A stretch of DNA of 64,000 nucleotides from Prunus persica (Eukaryota; Streptophyta; Magnoliopsida; Rosales; Rosaceae): contig NC_034016.1 in NCBI RefSeq assembly GCF_000346465.2, positions 6,176,362-6,240,361 on the forward strand. Reading direction: 5' to 3'. A program made the position numbers and the translations under genes. Below the pieces are notes generated by a model. The model did not search any database. It was not told the origin of the DNA and saw only the letters and a list, made by a program, of their open reading frames with translations. Shown piece after piece: positions 22,263 to 34,582 of the stretch. Position 1 is the stretch's first letter. Each line of letters starts with the position of its first letter.

Positions 22263-24534
22263 TCAAAGTTGACTTCCTTGAGTCTCAGTGATTGTCAGTT
22301 GAATGGAACATTTCCCAAAGAGATCTTTCAGGTACCTACTCTACTAACTATTGACCTTTCGGGTAATTTTAAACTTGGTGGTTCCTTGCCCAAATTTCCC
22401 AAGAACAATGGATCTCTTCGGTCCTTGAATCTATTTGGGACAAACTTTTCAGGATCACTCCCCGACTCCATTGGCAACCTCAAAATGTTGTCCATGATAG
22501 ATCTTTCATATTGCAATTTCTATGGATCAATCCCAATGTCAATGGAAAACCTAACACAATTGGTTAGTTTGTACATGCAATCGCAAAGGTTCCATGGTCC
22601 AATAGATTCTATTAACTGGGAAAATCTTATTAATCTGGAAGATTTCAAGTTGAACGAGAATCGATTCGAGGGGAGTATTCCATCGTCTCTCTTTGCTCTT
22701 CCCTTATTGCTACAACTAAACCTTTCCCACAATCAATTCTCAGGTGAACTTGCATTTTCTAATGTCTCTTCCAATTTAGCTGTCCTTGATTTAAGCTTCA
22801 ACAATTTGGAAGGACAAATATCGGTGTCTATATTGAATTTTGGAGGCCTTCAATCACTTGGTCTTTCTTCCAACAATTTCAATGCCTTTCCGTTCAATGG
22901 CCCTCAACAGCTAAAATATCTTACGAACATCGACCCTTCAAACAATTGGTTGCTGGGTTTATACAATGGTACTGATTCCTCATACTCCTCGTTTCCTCAA
23001 ATTGTTTCATTGAATTTGGCTGCTAACAATTTGACAACAATCCCATATTTCTTGAGAAATCAATCCACATTATCCAGTTTGAACCTTTCAGAAAACCATA
23101 TCCAGGGCAAGATACCTCATTGGATTTGGAGTTCCAATCAACTTGATTCCCTAAATATTTCTTGTAACTCCTTGGTTACTCTGGAACCTCCTTTATATAA
23201 TTCTATGGTGAAAATTGTAGACCTTCATTCAAATCAACTTCAGGGACAAATCCCCACTTTCCTACCATTTGCAAGTATCTGGATTACTCGAGAAATAATT
23301 TCCACTCTATACCATCAAATATTGGTGATTTCCTCACAAACGCACTGTTCTTCTCTCTTTCGATCAATAACTTGCATGGGCTCATTCCAACATCAATATG
23401 CAATGCCCCTAATATTCGTATTCTTGATATGTCTAATAATTCTCTCAGTGGCATGATTCCTCATTGCTTGACTGCAATGCGCAATATCAGTGTACTTAAC
23501 TTAGCGAGAAACAACCTCACTGGAACTATTTCTAATTTTGAAGTTTCTAAAGATAGTTCATTGGAAATTCTAGAGATCAGTAGAAATCAGTTAGGTGGCC
23601 AGGTTCCAAAATCTCTAGCTAAATGCACTAAGTTGGAGGTTTTAAACATGGGAAACAATAATATAATAGATAGCTTCCCATGCTTGTTGAAGAGCATTTC
23701 CACCATGCGTGTCCTTGTTTTGCGGTCCAACAACTTTTATGGAGGAGGCATGGAATGTCTCAACACCAATGGCACCTGGCCAGGGCTTCAAATCATAGAC
23801 CTAGCTCACAATAATTTCCGTGGTGAAATACAAGGAATACTTTGGAGAACATGGCAGAAAATGATGGTTACCGAAGATGGTTTTCCATTGACATTCAAAG
23901 CCCACGAGCATAGAGATAATGAGCAGCATCTAACATACATAGGCCAAAGAAGCCACGGTTGAATGGACCAATACCTAAGGAAATGGGAGCTTTCAAATCA
24001 TTATATGTCAACTTGTCTAGCAATGCTTTCACAGGCGAAATCCAATCGTCATTTGGTAACATGAGTGCACTCGAGTGCTTGGACCTGTCACAGAACAAGC
24101 TGAGCGGGCACATTCCACAAGAGTTGGAAAATCTTACTTTCATTTCGTTCTTGAATCTCTCAAATAATGAATTGGTCGGCAGGATCCGAACCAGTACTCA
24201 GTTTTCAACATTTCCCAAAGCCTCCTTTATAGGTAACAAAGGACTATGGGGTCCTCCTTTGATAGTGGATAACAAAGAAGGATTGTCACCACCACCAACA
24301 GTGAATAGAAGGCCTCCAAATTCTGGACATCATTATGAGGTTAATTGGGATCTTGTCAGTGTCGAACTTGGATTTACATTTGGCTTTGGAGTTGCCATTG
24401 GATCACTTGTGTTGTGCAAGAGATGGAGTAAGTGGTATTACAGAGCTGTGTACAGCATCCTTCTCAAGATATTCCCTCAGTTGGAGGAAAGAATTGGTAT
24501 TCGTCGAAGACATGTTCACATAAATCAAAGGTGA

Positions 24535-24747
24535 TGGAGACGTTGAATTGATTGGGAGGAACAATGCAAGTCTGGACTCCTCCTTGTGCCTAGGGTATTT
24601 TAAGATCCAAGAAATAAGAATTGTGCCTGCTTTTCTGGTTTCATATTTTAATTTAATTATGCTCTCTTTTTTTCTTTTTTTTCTTTTTTGTGGTGGTCAA
24701 GAGTCTAGTTAGTCGTGGAATATCTAATGCATATCTTTTATATTATA
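24535..24747. other. RLP-A 3' flank
   Basis: Aligns with 34037-34190 after RLP-B. T-rich; probably 3' UTR. Nothing else is seen. Confidence 0.6.
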
Positions 24748-25034
24748 CTAGCCTCTCTGCACGCGCTTCCGCGCATGCGAGAGGTTTTTTTTTAAAAAAA
24801 TTTAAATTTATTTTAGAATTAAAAAAGATAATGGATATTTGTGTTCCATAAAAATAGGACCCATTATCTGAATTTTCTTTTAATTTTAATTTTTTTAATA
24901 CGAAAAATTGTGAATTTACCATATTATCCTCATTTAATTAATAATTTCAATTCTTAATGTTTGCATTAACCAAGGGCATTTTCTGGTATTTTGAATGTTT
25001 CACCATTCTCTGCCTTTTGCTTTATATATATAGA
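24748..25034 (-). mobile_element. Non-autonomous Helitron (287 bp)
   Basis: On the minus strand it begins TCTATATATATAAAGC and ends with a hairpin (CCTCTCGCATGCGCGG...GAGAGG, 24752-24784) followed by CTAG. It sits between a host A and T. These are the Helitron hallmarks: 5' TC, 3' hairpin plus CTRR, AT insertion, no target duplication and no inverted repeats. The RLP-B flank lacks it (about 34200). It has no coding capacity. Confidence 0.85.
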
Positions 25035-25137
25035 TTATATTTTATATCTGTGGAATGTAGCAAATATCATAAAAATTATGATTGTATGACTCTGTCAAGC
25101 CAGCAACAATCAAAGAGGACTTTTCCAATTCTACCAT

Positions 25138-25838
25138 TTTTAAGTTTTTTTTAGTTGAGAAATTCTATGATTGCATTCATAATTCAGTCAAAAAAGTCAT
25201 TAGCCACAAAGGGCAAATACAAACTAGCCACAAAAGGGCCATTACAATAACGGAGCAGTCTAATATCAAAATTAAGAAAATCAGGTATGTCTCCACTAAC
25301 GATCAGGCAAGATCGAAGAAACTCTGGCAGAGGCATCCCAACTAAGATTGCAAACTTAGAATAATAAAAAAGTGATAAAGCTTGAAAAAATCAAGCCATA
25401 ACAATACAAATAAAACTCTCACCAAGGAGAGATGAAAAGCTCTCACAAAGGAGAGATGAAAAGCTCTCACAAAAGGAGAGATGAAAACTACACAGAGAAC
25501 CCAAAGAGTCTCTGCAACTTATTCCAAAGATAAAGAAATTGCAAAAAAGATGGTGGTGGAGATCCAACGCCGAAATGCAGGTGAAGATTCGACGTTGAGC
25601 CGCAGCCGCCTATAATGGTTGGATGAAAATCATAACAAAACTAAGACAAATAGGGACAACCCCTTGTCTCTGAAAATGGGGGAAGAGGTGAAAGGAGGAA
25701 GAGAGGAAGAGAAGAGGGGAGAGGGGGGAAGAACAATGGCTTCCTCCCCCCTCCAAGTGGAAAAAGCTCTAAGAGTGTTTTTTGGGAGAAAGGGGGCTAG
25801 AGTGTTTTACGTTTTCAGCCACAAAGTCGAGTTTCTAC
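25138..25838. mobile_element. Insertion of about 700 bp of unknown type in the RLP-A 3' flank
   Basis: The flanking sequence (TTCTACCAT...TTTAAGTTT) is uninterrupted in unit B near 34297, so the block is an insertion. The unit-B match resumes at 25838 after a second TTTCTACCATATTTAAG. Inside are three near-identical 24-25 bp tandem units (AGCTCTCACAAAGGAGAGAT...; 25413-25487), purine-rich runs and a 91-codon open frame of low-complexity Glu/Gly/Arg composition. I see no transposon hallmark; a LINE 5' fragment on the minus strand is possible. Confidence 0.5.
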
Positions 25839-26800
25839 CATATTTAAGTTTAAAAGGAATTACAACGTTTGCCATACTGATAACACGAGACTAAATTGAT
25901 CCATATAGGTTAAAATATAGGAATTATTTTAACATTTAAGTTTTAAATATCAATAATACTATGGCATCAACTTGTATATCATACCAACTGATGTGACTAT
26001 CATATGAGATAGAGTGTCATATCATGTGACACATCATCTCTTTTAATTTTATTTAATTTTATCATCTTCTAAATCAACAAAATTCTCTCACCATTTTAAT
26101 TCAACCTAACCAGCCTCCATCGCCACATTATACCCCCTATTCATTAAGAAGTTGGTTTCGACTCATAAATTCATTTCTGTTTCTTATTCTCTGTTTAGTT
26201 ATTTGTGTATATTTTGGCTATCGATTAAAGAATGAGATATACAAATGAAATAAACATAAAAAATGCACAACTGAATCCGAAATTTCAGATCTGATCCCCC
26301 ATGGATATATACTCAAAAGATCATTAACTATGAGAATCCAATCAAGGAATAATTAAGGTCTTTAGACCCAAATCAGGGGCACATCCACCTCCCTTCAAAT
26401 CTGGAAAAATATTGTTGCTTGGTTGCATATATCCATGGAACTGAATACCACGTACTATTTGAGATTAATCCGTGGTGCCATATCATCCTCTCTATTCCAT
26501 CATAGTATTTCACCAAATCAACTTGGAATTTCCAGGCCGTGGGTAACCCAGCAAAAGAGAAAAGCCATATCGGCTCCATAGATGTTTGAAGGATGATAGT
26601 GCGGCGGCGATGGTGTACATGAGATAATATTGTTGTGGCGGGGGAGGGATTGTTAAACTGCTTAATGATTTAAATGATAATATTTATAAAACGTATTAAA
26701 TCAACTAAATTAAAATTGATGATGTTGCACGTGACATGGCAATGTTATATGCCATATCAGTTGGTAACCAAAAGTTAGTATATAAGTTGGTGCTCGTAGC
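25839..26800. other. RLP unit A distal 3' flank
   Basis: Contains a block (about 26370-26650) also found at 35495-35745 in unit B, with a minus-strand open frame of 68 codons in A that is interrupted in B. I regard it as duplicated non-coding DNA or an old gene fragment. No gene is supported. Confidence 0.55.
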
Positions 26801-28059
26801 CCCCTGAAACTTCGGTCAAATCTCACTTCGCCCCCTCAAACTTAAAATGGCCCACTTTCATATCTTGACCAAGATTTGGTGGGGTAGATAGGGCTAGGGT
26901 GGGCGGGTTAAGAGGTTAGTGCGGCTGAGGAGGGGGATGGTTGTGGGTGACATCTGAGTAGAGAATTGGAGTAAGTTAAGGATTTTTGAGTTTTATTTAT
27001 TTATTATAATTATGGGTAGTGATTTGCCCCTTAAACTTGTACCTAACATTCGATTTACCCCATATCCTTTTTTTTTTTAAGAAAATTAAGCATATGAACT
27101 TTTTCCTTTCGCCAATTTCCCCCCTGCCGTTTACATCCTCAACATTTCATCCAATTTTATGTTAAATCGTTAAAGAAAAAAATTGAAAAAAAAGATGAAA
27201 AAGATAACACAAAAGAAAGACCTTATCTCCTCTGTTTTTTTTCTTCTTCCCCCTCCCCTCTAGTTTTTTCTCCCCCTCCTCCTTTACCCTATGCTTCTCC
27301 CAAGGCCAACTAGCCCCACCCCCGACGCACCTCCTCCCGCCTCCTTCTCTCTCTCTCGCCGCCCCATTCTCTTAGGCTTTAGGGTTTTGACGCTTCTCTT
27401 GCAATCTAAGGTAAATTTCGACGCCTCTCTTGCAAATTTTGAAATTGCTCAAATAGTGGATTTTTGAAGGTTTAAGTTGCAATTTCAAATTTTGAGGTTA
27501 GGTTAATGTCCTCGACGTTCTGAGCACTGTGGTGTGCTCGAAATTGCAAGATTTTGTCTTTGGACCGACTATCAGAGCCTCCCAAATTCTAGACCGTTGG
27601 ATCTTGTCCAATTTTATATATGTTGTAGTTGGTGTTGTTGTGAGTCTGTAGGTTCAAACTGATAAGAGATCGTATATCCCGATATGAAGTTATTGTGTTT
27701 TGAAGTTAAGGCGAGTGATCGCTGTTTGATTGTGCGATCAAGAATGATCCGACCGTTGAATTGGGCCCAAATTGATGCATGGTGATTTTGGGACTATTTA
27801 GAGTTTGTTGGTGTGATCAGATTGGAAATCTGAGGTTGTGGGCCTGAGATAGATTTTTAGAGTGTCGGTTGGACGTGTGGGTGAGACCCAAATAGTGACT
27901 TTTTGGACAATGGGTGTCATTAGTCCTGATTTGACGTCGTACGACACAATTTTGGAGTTGTTTAGACGAGATTTGATTATTTTGGACACTGGTCTAAAGT
28001 ACATTTTCTTCATTTGTAAGCGAAATCATCTGCTTTCCAACCAAGAAATCAAAAAATAA
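26801..28059. other. Intergenic DNA without recognised genes
   Basis: Includes a pyrimidine-rich tract (27230-27365) that looks like a plant 5' leader and a sequence downstream resembling an intron start (AAGGTAAATT near 27407). No open frame of substance follows. It could be the LTR or leader of an unidentified retroelement. Confidence 0.4.
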
Positions 28060-28540
28060 GAATACAATGTGTACGCATATTATCTGACAAAAAAAAGAAG
28101 CAATAGTATTTCAATATTAATTGTAAGTGGGGATGATAAAAGACTAAAAGTGGGTTGGTGGGCAAAGCTAAACGACATGCAAGGTTGTTACATAATATGA
28201 ACTTGAATCCAAGATTACGGAGCTCTTTGGTTCGAAATTTCCTCAGCATATATCTTCATGTCCAATCCAAGATTATAGAGGATTCCTCCTCCAACCCATA
28301 AATCAACATGAATATACAAAAGCAGAGGCCAGAGAAATCATCTGCTTTCTTCCACTGGAGACCAAGTCAATGCTTTTTTTTTTTTTTTTTTTCACGAAAT
28401 GGATCAAGTCAATACTCACCACAAAATCCAAGTAGGAAACCGACATATAAACCGTAGCCGAGCCCACTTGACAAATAGGGCAAGACTTCAAAGTCAACAA
28501 GTCAATACATAAAGCACCGCGATAAAATCATGGTTACAAC
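28060..28540. repeat. Partial copy of the RLP-unit 5' flank (third copy)
   Basis: Similar to 42885-43320 and, in part, to 9500-9850 and 30090-30450 (shared GGAGCTCTTTGGTTCGAAATT). There is no RLP coding sequence next to it. It indicates a former or partial extra unit of the RLP array. Confidence 0.65.
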
Positions 28541-29418
28541 CAAGGTCTAAAATATCGATGATATCAAAAATATTGGTAGTCCAAAAATATGAAAATTTCG
28601 ATGAAAATATCGGGATATTATCGATATCGATAAAAATTGAATAAAAACCACGGAAATTGTAAGAAAAACTTGGAATTTTTTATTAAAACTTTGGAGAATG
28701 TCTATTTAGTCAATTATCTATGAGTTTATCACAAAAAATTAGAAGGAAATGCATTGCATGATGGATTTAACTAATTTAAGTTGATTATACAGCAAGCGGG
28801 CAAACACTATGAGTGTAAAAAAATGTAATAATTAATGAAAAAAGATTAAATACACCGTAATTATTCATATATAATGATTTACTATAATATTTTACACTTT
28901 ATACATTGCATGGTAAGATACATGAATGACTTAGTACTACATAGAGTTTCTACGAGGTTCAAATTTTTCACTATCTTCATCATCTCTATGTGTAGAGTAA
29001 GTGTATTGTGAAGAGTAGTTATCAAATGATAAATCCCCAAAATAGTTTTGCATGTAATTATTAACATACCACCCATATAAATATAAATATTTTAGCATAT
29101 TATCACAAAAACATAAGTGATATGGTGTTTAAGGTGTTGGAGGAGTAAAATGGGAGGGGTTCATATCCCCTTTGTGCTTTTTTCTCCCCTTTTTCCTTTT
29201 TTTTAAAAAATTTTTTTTTTTCCTTCACATCGATATTTTCGATATTTTAGCGATATTACACCGATATTTTGACAAAATATTGCTGAAATGTGAGCGAAAT
29301 TATCGACATCGATATTTTTCAATATTATCATCGATATTGTCGATATTTATACGATATGTTCCGTCGATATCCTCGATATTTCCTCGATATTATCGATATT
29401 TCAGACTATGGTTACAAC
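28533..29418. mobile_element. Non-autonomous hAT-like element rich in ATATCGAT (870 bp)
   Basis: The element is 28541-29410, with imperfect terminal inverted repeats (CAAGGTCTAAAATATCGAT against CATAGTCTGAAATATCGAT). The 8-bp duplication GTTACAAC lies on both sides (28533-28540, 29411-29418). The paralogous flank at 43321 has a single GTTACAAC and no insertion. The 8-bp duplication and the CA...GG-like ends favour hAT; a Mutator-like element is possible if the duplication is read as 9 bp. Both ends are full of ATATCGAT-type palindromes. There is no coding gene. Confidence 0.75.
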
Positions 29419-30017
29419 CGAGTGCAACAGATGCAACTCTATAAAATATTTTGACAAGCATTAAAATCCAAATTGTTAGCACTGGCTCTCAATCACGTGG
29501 ATTTTAGTATAAATCTATATGTGTATTTATTTCCATATTTCAAAAGTATAATTAATAAAATACCACACAGAAAAAATACGAATAAAATGTTTACACATAT
29601 TATCTAACAAAAAAAGTGATATAGAGTATTTCAATATTAATTATTCAAAATTTTAAAGTGTAGTATTTTTATTTAATATATGTGCAAGATATGTGTATAA
29701 TAGATGAAGTTTACTTGCTTTGACCAAAAAAAAAAGAAAAAAGGATGAAGTTTACTTGTATTATTTAATAATGTGCAAATTTTCTAACTAAATTTTAAAG
29801 GATTATCCGCACCACTAAGGAGATCATTACGTTTATTTTTTGGAAAATGAAATTCTCAATTTATAGATTGTGCGTCATATGAGAATGAATATGATTACCA
29901 TTAACAAGTCCTTAACTTGGTTTTTCAATTTTTTTTTCTTTTGATAGTAATTAGTTAATTGAAGGAAGTTAGAAAAAAATTTTAAAAAAAAGAAGTTGTT
30001 ATGGAAGGAAGTTGAGG
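29419..30017. other. Intergenic AT-rich DNA
   Basis: No gene is seen. There is a fragment similar to the unit flanks near 29575-29645. Confidence 0.5.
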
Positions 30018-31401
30018 TTCCACCTCAAAACCAATTGGTAATGGGAGAGTAGTCTAACTCCTTATAAACCCAGATTTAATCTCTTAACTTTTCAATGTGA
30101 GACAAATACTCGCCACAGTTATATAATATAATGAGCATTATGTCAACTTAAATTCAAGATTATAGAGCTCTTTGGTTCAAACTTTCCTCAGCATCTTCGT
30201 GTTTGAGGTCGGACAAAACGTCCAATCCAATATTATGGAGAATTCCTCTTCCAACCCAGAAATCAACATGAACATATACGTGCATAAGAGATAATGGGAA
30301 TCCTAGACCACTAAAAGTATCTACTTTCTTCGATTGGGCCACGAGCTATGACTATTGATCTTGGCCGAGTCAATATTCATCCAAAATTCAAGTAGTTAAG
30401 AAACCGTGTAAACTGTAGCCGGGTCCATTACACAAGATAAGGAAAGACTTTAATGTCAACAAGTCAATCCATAAAGCAACATCACATTCGCATCACAATT
30501 TCCACAATGTTCATAGTCTCTCAATCCGACATATTAGTATCCCCTTGCAAAAAAAAAAAAAAAAAATGTAGAGTTTTGCTTCTTTTGGTTGTTAAATATT
30601 TAAAAATTCGAGTTTAATTGAGTTTAACTTGGAATTAAATGCACTGAAAATTTCTGGATTAAAATCCAGTGTATTAAACCCGCTAATTTTTTTGGGAGCA
30701 ACCAGACCTACAATTAATATGTTATTTTTAATTTTTCTATTTACTATGGATAACCGCTTAAATATTACACATAATAAGTTTAGTAAGAATTATTTGAGAA
30801 CTTGAGATATGGTTGAGTATAATTAGTCTCGTTGAACAATAAAAACCAATCAAGCCTTCTAAATCCAATTTCTAATATACACTGACTCATTTCACAAAAA
30901 CAAAAGAAGAAAAAAAACACATAATTTTAGCAAGCGGCAACGGAATGATAAAATTGACATAATCGTAAGATTGAGGTTTAAAAGTTGCTTTTTTAAGATC
31001 AAATATATATGTATAATCATGAAAGATATGATTCCTCACTATTCCATTTGTATGATTTGTATGATATATTCAATTCAAAGAAGAAAAGAAAAGAAAGACC
31101 TTTAAGCCAACCATGAATCTCGTGGAGGCCTTTTTGCAGGACATCTTTATTTTTGTTCTATACCACTTTCCGGGTTACTACTACGAGATTAGATATTGGT
31201 AGAAGACTTCAAAGTCAAACCGTCACCGACGAGAAAGATTTAATCTCATCAAAGCTACATGGTGTCCTTTTCCAATTCTATTCTACCATGCATATAATTA
31301 CATATGATGATATGTATATATTAAAGACAGCACAACTTTTCTTTCTCATCAAAACTTTCCCTCATCAGCTAGTGTCTCTCAAAGTAAAAGGTTTTTCCAA
31401 A
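30018..31401. other. RLP unit B 5' flank and promoter region
   Basis: Counterpart of 9441-11045 plus 16906-17040, without the CACTA and gag-only insertions. About 137 bp before the ATG it contains the uninterrupted site where unit A has the retrotransposon. The leader includes CTCTCAAAGTAAAAGG just before the start. Confidence 0.7.
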
Positions 31402-34036
31402 ATGAAAACTTTGCTGCATTACTTGTTCCTCCTCTGCTTCAATATCCTCCTCCCTGCAGTTCACAACCAGTGTATTAAAAACCAGCAACAATCGTTGCTC
31501 TATTTGAAGAAAAGCCTTCAATTTGATCTACCTTCCCGGCTCATGTCTTGGAATTCAAGCACCGACTGTTGTTCTTGGGGTGGTGTTACTTGCACTAGCA
31601 ATGGGCACGTTGTTGGTCTTGACCTTAGCCTAGAAACTATCTCCGGTCCAATTCCAGGATCCTTCACCAACTTTCCAAACCTGAGAGAGTTGGACTTGAG
31701 TTCGAACTACATCTCTTATATTCCAGGTTCCTTTGCCAACCTTTCAAACCTAAGGGTGTTGGACTTGAGTTGGAACCCCATCTCCGATCCAATTCCAGGA
31801 TTCTTTGCCAATTTTTCAAAGTTGACTTCCTTGAGTCTCAGTGGTTGTCAATTGAATGGAACATTTCCCAAAGAGATCTTTCAGGTACCTACTCTACAGA
31901 TTATTGACCTTTCGGGTAATTTTAAACTTGGTGGTTCCTTGCCAGAATTTCCCAAGAATAATGGATCTCTTCAGCGGTTGATTCTACGCCAGACAAACTT
32001 TTCAGGGTCACTGCCTGAATCAATTGGAAACCTCAAAATGTTGTTCAGGATAGATCTTTTCAAATGCAATTTTACTGGATCAATCCCGTCGTCACTCTTT
32101 TCTCTTCCCTTATTGTCAGAAATAAACCTTTCCTACAATCAATTCTCTGGTGAACTTACATTTTCTAATGTCTCTTCCAACTTAGTTAACCTTGATTTAA
32201 GCTTCAACAATTTGGAAGGACAAATATCAGTGTCTATATTTAATTTTCAATTCCTTGAATCACTTCAGCTTTCTTCCAACAATTTCAATACCTTTCCGTT
32301 CAATGGCCCTCAACAGCTAAAATATCTTACGAACATCGACCTTTCAAACAATAGCTTGCTGAGTTTATACAATGGTACGGATTCCTCATATTCCTCGTTT
32401 CCTCAAATTGTTTCATTGAATTTGGCTGCTAACAATTTGACAACAATCCCATATTTCTTGAGAAATCAATCCACATTATCCAGTTTGAACCTTTCAGAAA
32501 ACCACATCCAGGGCAAGATACCCCATTGGATTTGGAGTTCCAATCAACTTGATTCCCTAAATCTTTCTTGTAACTCCTTGGTTACTCTGGAACCTCCTTT
32601 ATATAATTCTACGGTGAAAATTGTTGACCTTCATTCAAATCAACTTCAGGGACAAATCCCCACTTTCCTACCATTTGCCAAGTATCTGGATTACTCGAGA
32701 AATAATTTCAGCTCTATACCATCAAATATTGGTGATTTCCTCACAGACACACTGTTCTTCTCTCTTTCGAGCAATAACTTGCATGGGCTCATTCCAGCAT
32801 CAATATGCAATGCCCCAAATATTCAGATTCTTGATATGTCTAATAATTCTCTCAGTGGCATGATTCCCCAATGCTTGACTGCAATACGCGATATTAGTGT
32901 ACTTAACTTAGCGAGAAACAACCTCATTGGAACTATTTCTAATGTTGAAGTTTCTAAAGATAGTTCATTGGAAATTCTAGAGATCGGTAGAAATCGATTT
33001 GGTGGCCAGGTTCCAAAATCTCTAGCTAAATGCACTAAGTTGAAGGTTTTAAACATGGGAAACAATAATATAATAGATAGCTTCCCATGTTTTGCGGTCC
33101 AACAACTTTTATGGAGGCATTGAATGTCTCAACACCAATGGCACCTGGCCAAGGCTTCAAATCATAGACCTAGCTCACAATAATTTCCGTGGTGAAATAC
33201 AGGGAATACTTTGGAGAACATGGCATACAATGATGGTTACCGAAGAGGGTTCCCAATTGACAATCAACGGCCACGAGCTTAGAAGGATATCTATAAATCC
33301 ACTGGACAGAAACAGTGATAGATTGGTGGAGGTTTCTTTGGGCTTTGAGTATGGTATAAGTATTACAGTTACCAACAAAGGTTCAGAGATGAATATGGTA
33401 AAGATTCTATGTATCTTCACCTTGATTGACTTCTCATGCAATAATTTCAGTGGTCCAATACCCAAGGAAATGGGAGAATTCAAATTACTATATGCCCTTA
33501 ATTTGTCCAAAAATGCTTTCACAGGCGAAATCCCATCCTCATTTGGTAACATGAGCGCACTCGAGTGCTTGGACCTGTCACAGAACAAGTTGAGTGGGTA
33601 CATTCCACCACAGTTGGGAAAGCTTACTTTCCTTTCGTTCTTGAATCTCTCAAACAATCAACTGGTCGGCAGGATCCCAACCAGTACTCAATTTTCAACA
33701 TTTCCAAAAGCCTCCTTTACAGGTAACAAAGGACTATGGGGGCCTCCTTTGACGGTGGATAACAAAGCAGGATTGTCACCACCACCAACAGTGAATAGAA
33801 GGCCTCCAAATTCTGGACATCATCATGAGGTTAATTGGGATCTTATCAGTGTCGAACTTGGATTTACATTTGGCTGTGGAGTTGCCATTGGATCACTTGT
33901 GCTGTGCAAGAGATGGAGTAAGTGGTATTACAGAGCTATGTGCAGCATCCTTCTCAAGATATTCCCTCAGCTGGAGGAAAGAATTGGTATTCATCAAAGA
34001 CATGTTCACATAAATCAAAGGTGGTGGAGACGTTGA
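31402..34036 (+). pseudogene. RLP-B: Ve1/Cf-type LRR receptor-like protein gene with a frameshifting 35-bp deletion
   Basis: The start ATG at 31402 gives a signal peptide (MKTLLHYLFLLCFNILLPAV), then the LRR N-cap with its Cys pairs (TDCCSWGGVTC). LRRs run from about 31620 to 33690, with a Lys/Glu-rich island segment near 33300-33400. A juxtamembrane stretch follows, then a membrane helix with overlapping GxxxG spacing (GFTFGCGVAIG) and a short basic cytoplasmic tail ending QRWWRR. Such helices mediate association with SOBIR1-type kinases in this family. Relative to RLP-A, 35 bp are missing at about 33089, so the frame shifts and stops at 33121-33123; the remainder is open in the other frame (33092-34036). 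The first part encodes 573 residues, which would be a truncated, secreted LRR protein. Otherwise the gene is intron-free, as usual for this class. Confidence 0.93.
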
Positions 34037-34582
34037 ATTGATTAGGAGGAACAATGCAAGTTTGATCTCCTTGTTGTGCCTAAGGTATTTTAAGATCCAA
34101 GAAATAAGAATTATGCCTGCCTTTCTGGTTTCATATTTTAATTTAATTATGCTTTTTTTTTTGTTAGTCGTGGAAATATTTAGTGTGTATCTTTAATATT
34201 TTAATTTATATTTGTGGAATGTAGCAGATATCACAAAAATTATGATTGTATGACTCTGTCAAGCCAGCAACAATCAAGGAGGGCTTTTCCAATTCTACCA
34301 TATTTAAGTTTAAACGGAATTAGAACGTTTGCCATATTTACAACACGAGACTAAATTGATCGGTACCAATATAGGAATTATTTTAACATTTAAGTTTTAA
34401 ATATCAATAATATTATAGACACCAACTTGTGTATCAACTTTTACATACCAACTGATGTGGCATATGACATAGACTGTCATATCATTTCTCACATCATCTC
34501 TTTTAATTTTATTTTATTTTATCATCTTAAGCCTATTGACCTACTCAAGTCATGGAATCTACTAATAATGGATCTCTTTTAA
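34037..34582. other. RLP unit B 3' flank
   Basis: Aligns with 24535-25137 plus 25840-26050 of unit A, without the Helitron and the 700-bp insertion. No gene. Confidence 0.6.

Larger units (their letters stand above)
17041..24534 (+). pseudogene. RLP-A: Ve1/Cf-type LRR receptor-like protein gene, multiply broken
   Basis: This is a cell-surface receptor-like protein without kinase, of the class that detects pathogen molecules together with SOBIR1-type kinases. It starts MKTLLHYLLLFCFN (signal peptide, about 22 residues), followed by the LRR N-cap (DQQHSLLYLKKSLQF...STDCCSWGGVTC). LRRs run to about 24190, then a membrane segment with Gly-rich spacing (GFTFGFGVAIGSLV) and a short basic tail ending HINQR. 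Lesions relative to RLP-B: a 1-bp loss near 17368 giving a stop at 17371; the copia insertion at 17500-21866; a 1-bp loss near 21963; a 1-bp loss near 23272 (TTTGCAAG for TTTGCCAAG); and a deletion near 23900-23960 that removes the segment before the last LRRs. The LRR region is expanded by 72-bp units. Confidence 0.92.

Noticed and set aside
25417..25487. Three tandem AGCTCTCACAAAGGAGAGAT units as a possible regulatory or CRISPR-type array
   Set aside because: Only three contiguous copies with no spacers; an ordinary short tandem repeat inside a small insertion.
26373..26579. A 68-codon minus-strand frame that looked like a protein fragment
   Set aside because: The paralogous block in unit B (about 35500-35700) has several stops in the same frame and no family is recognisable.
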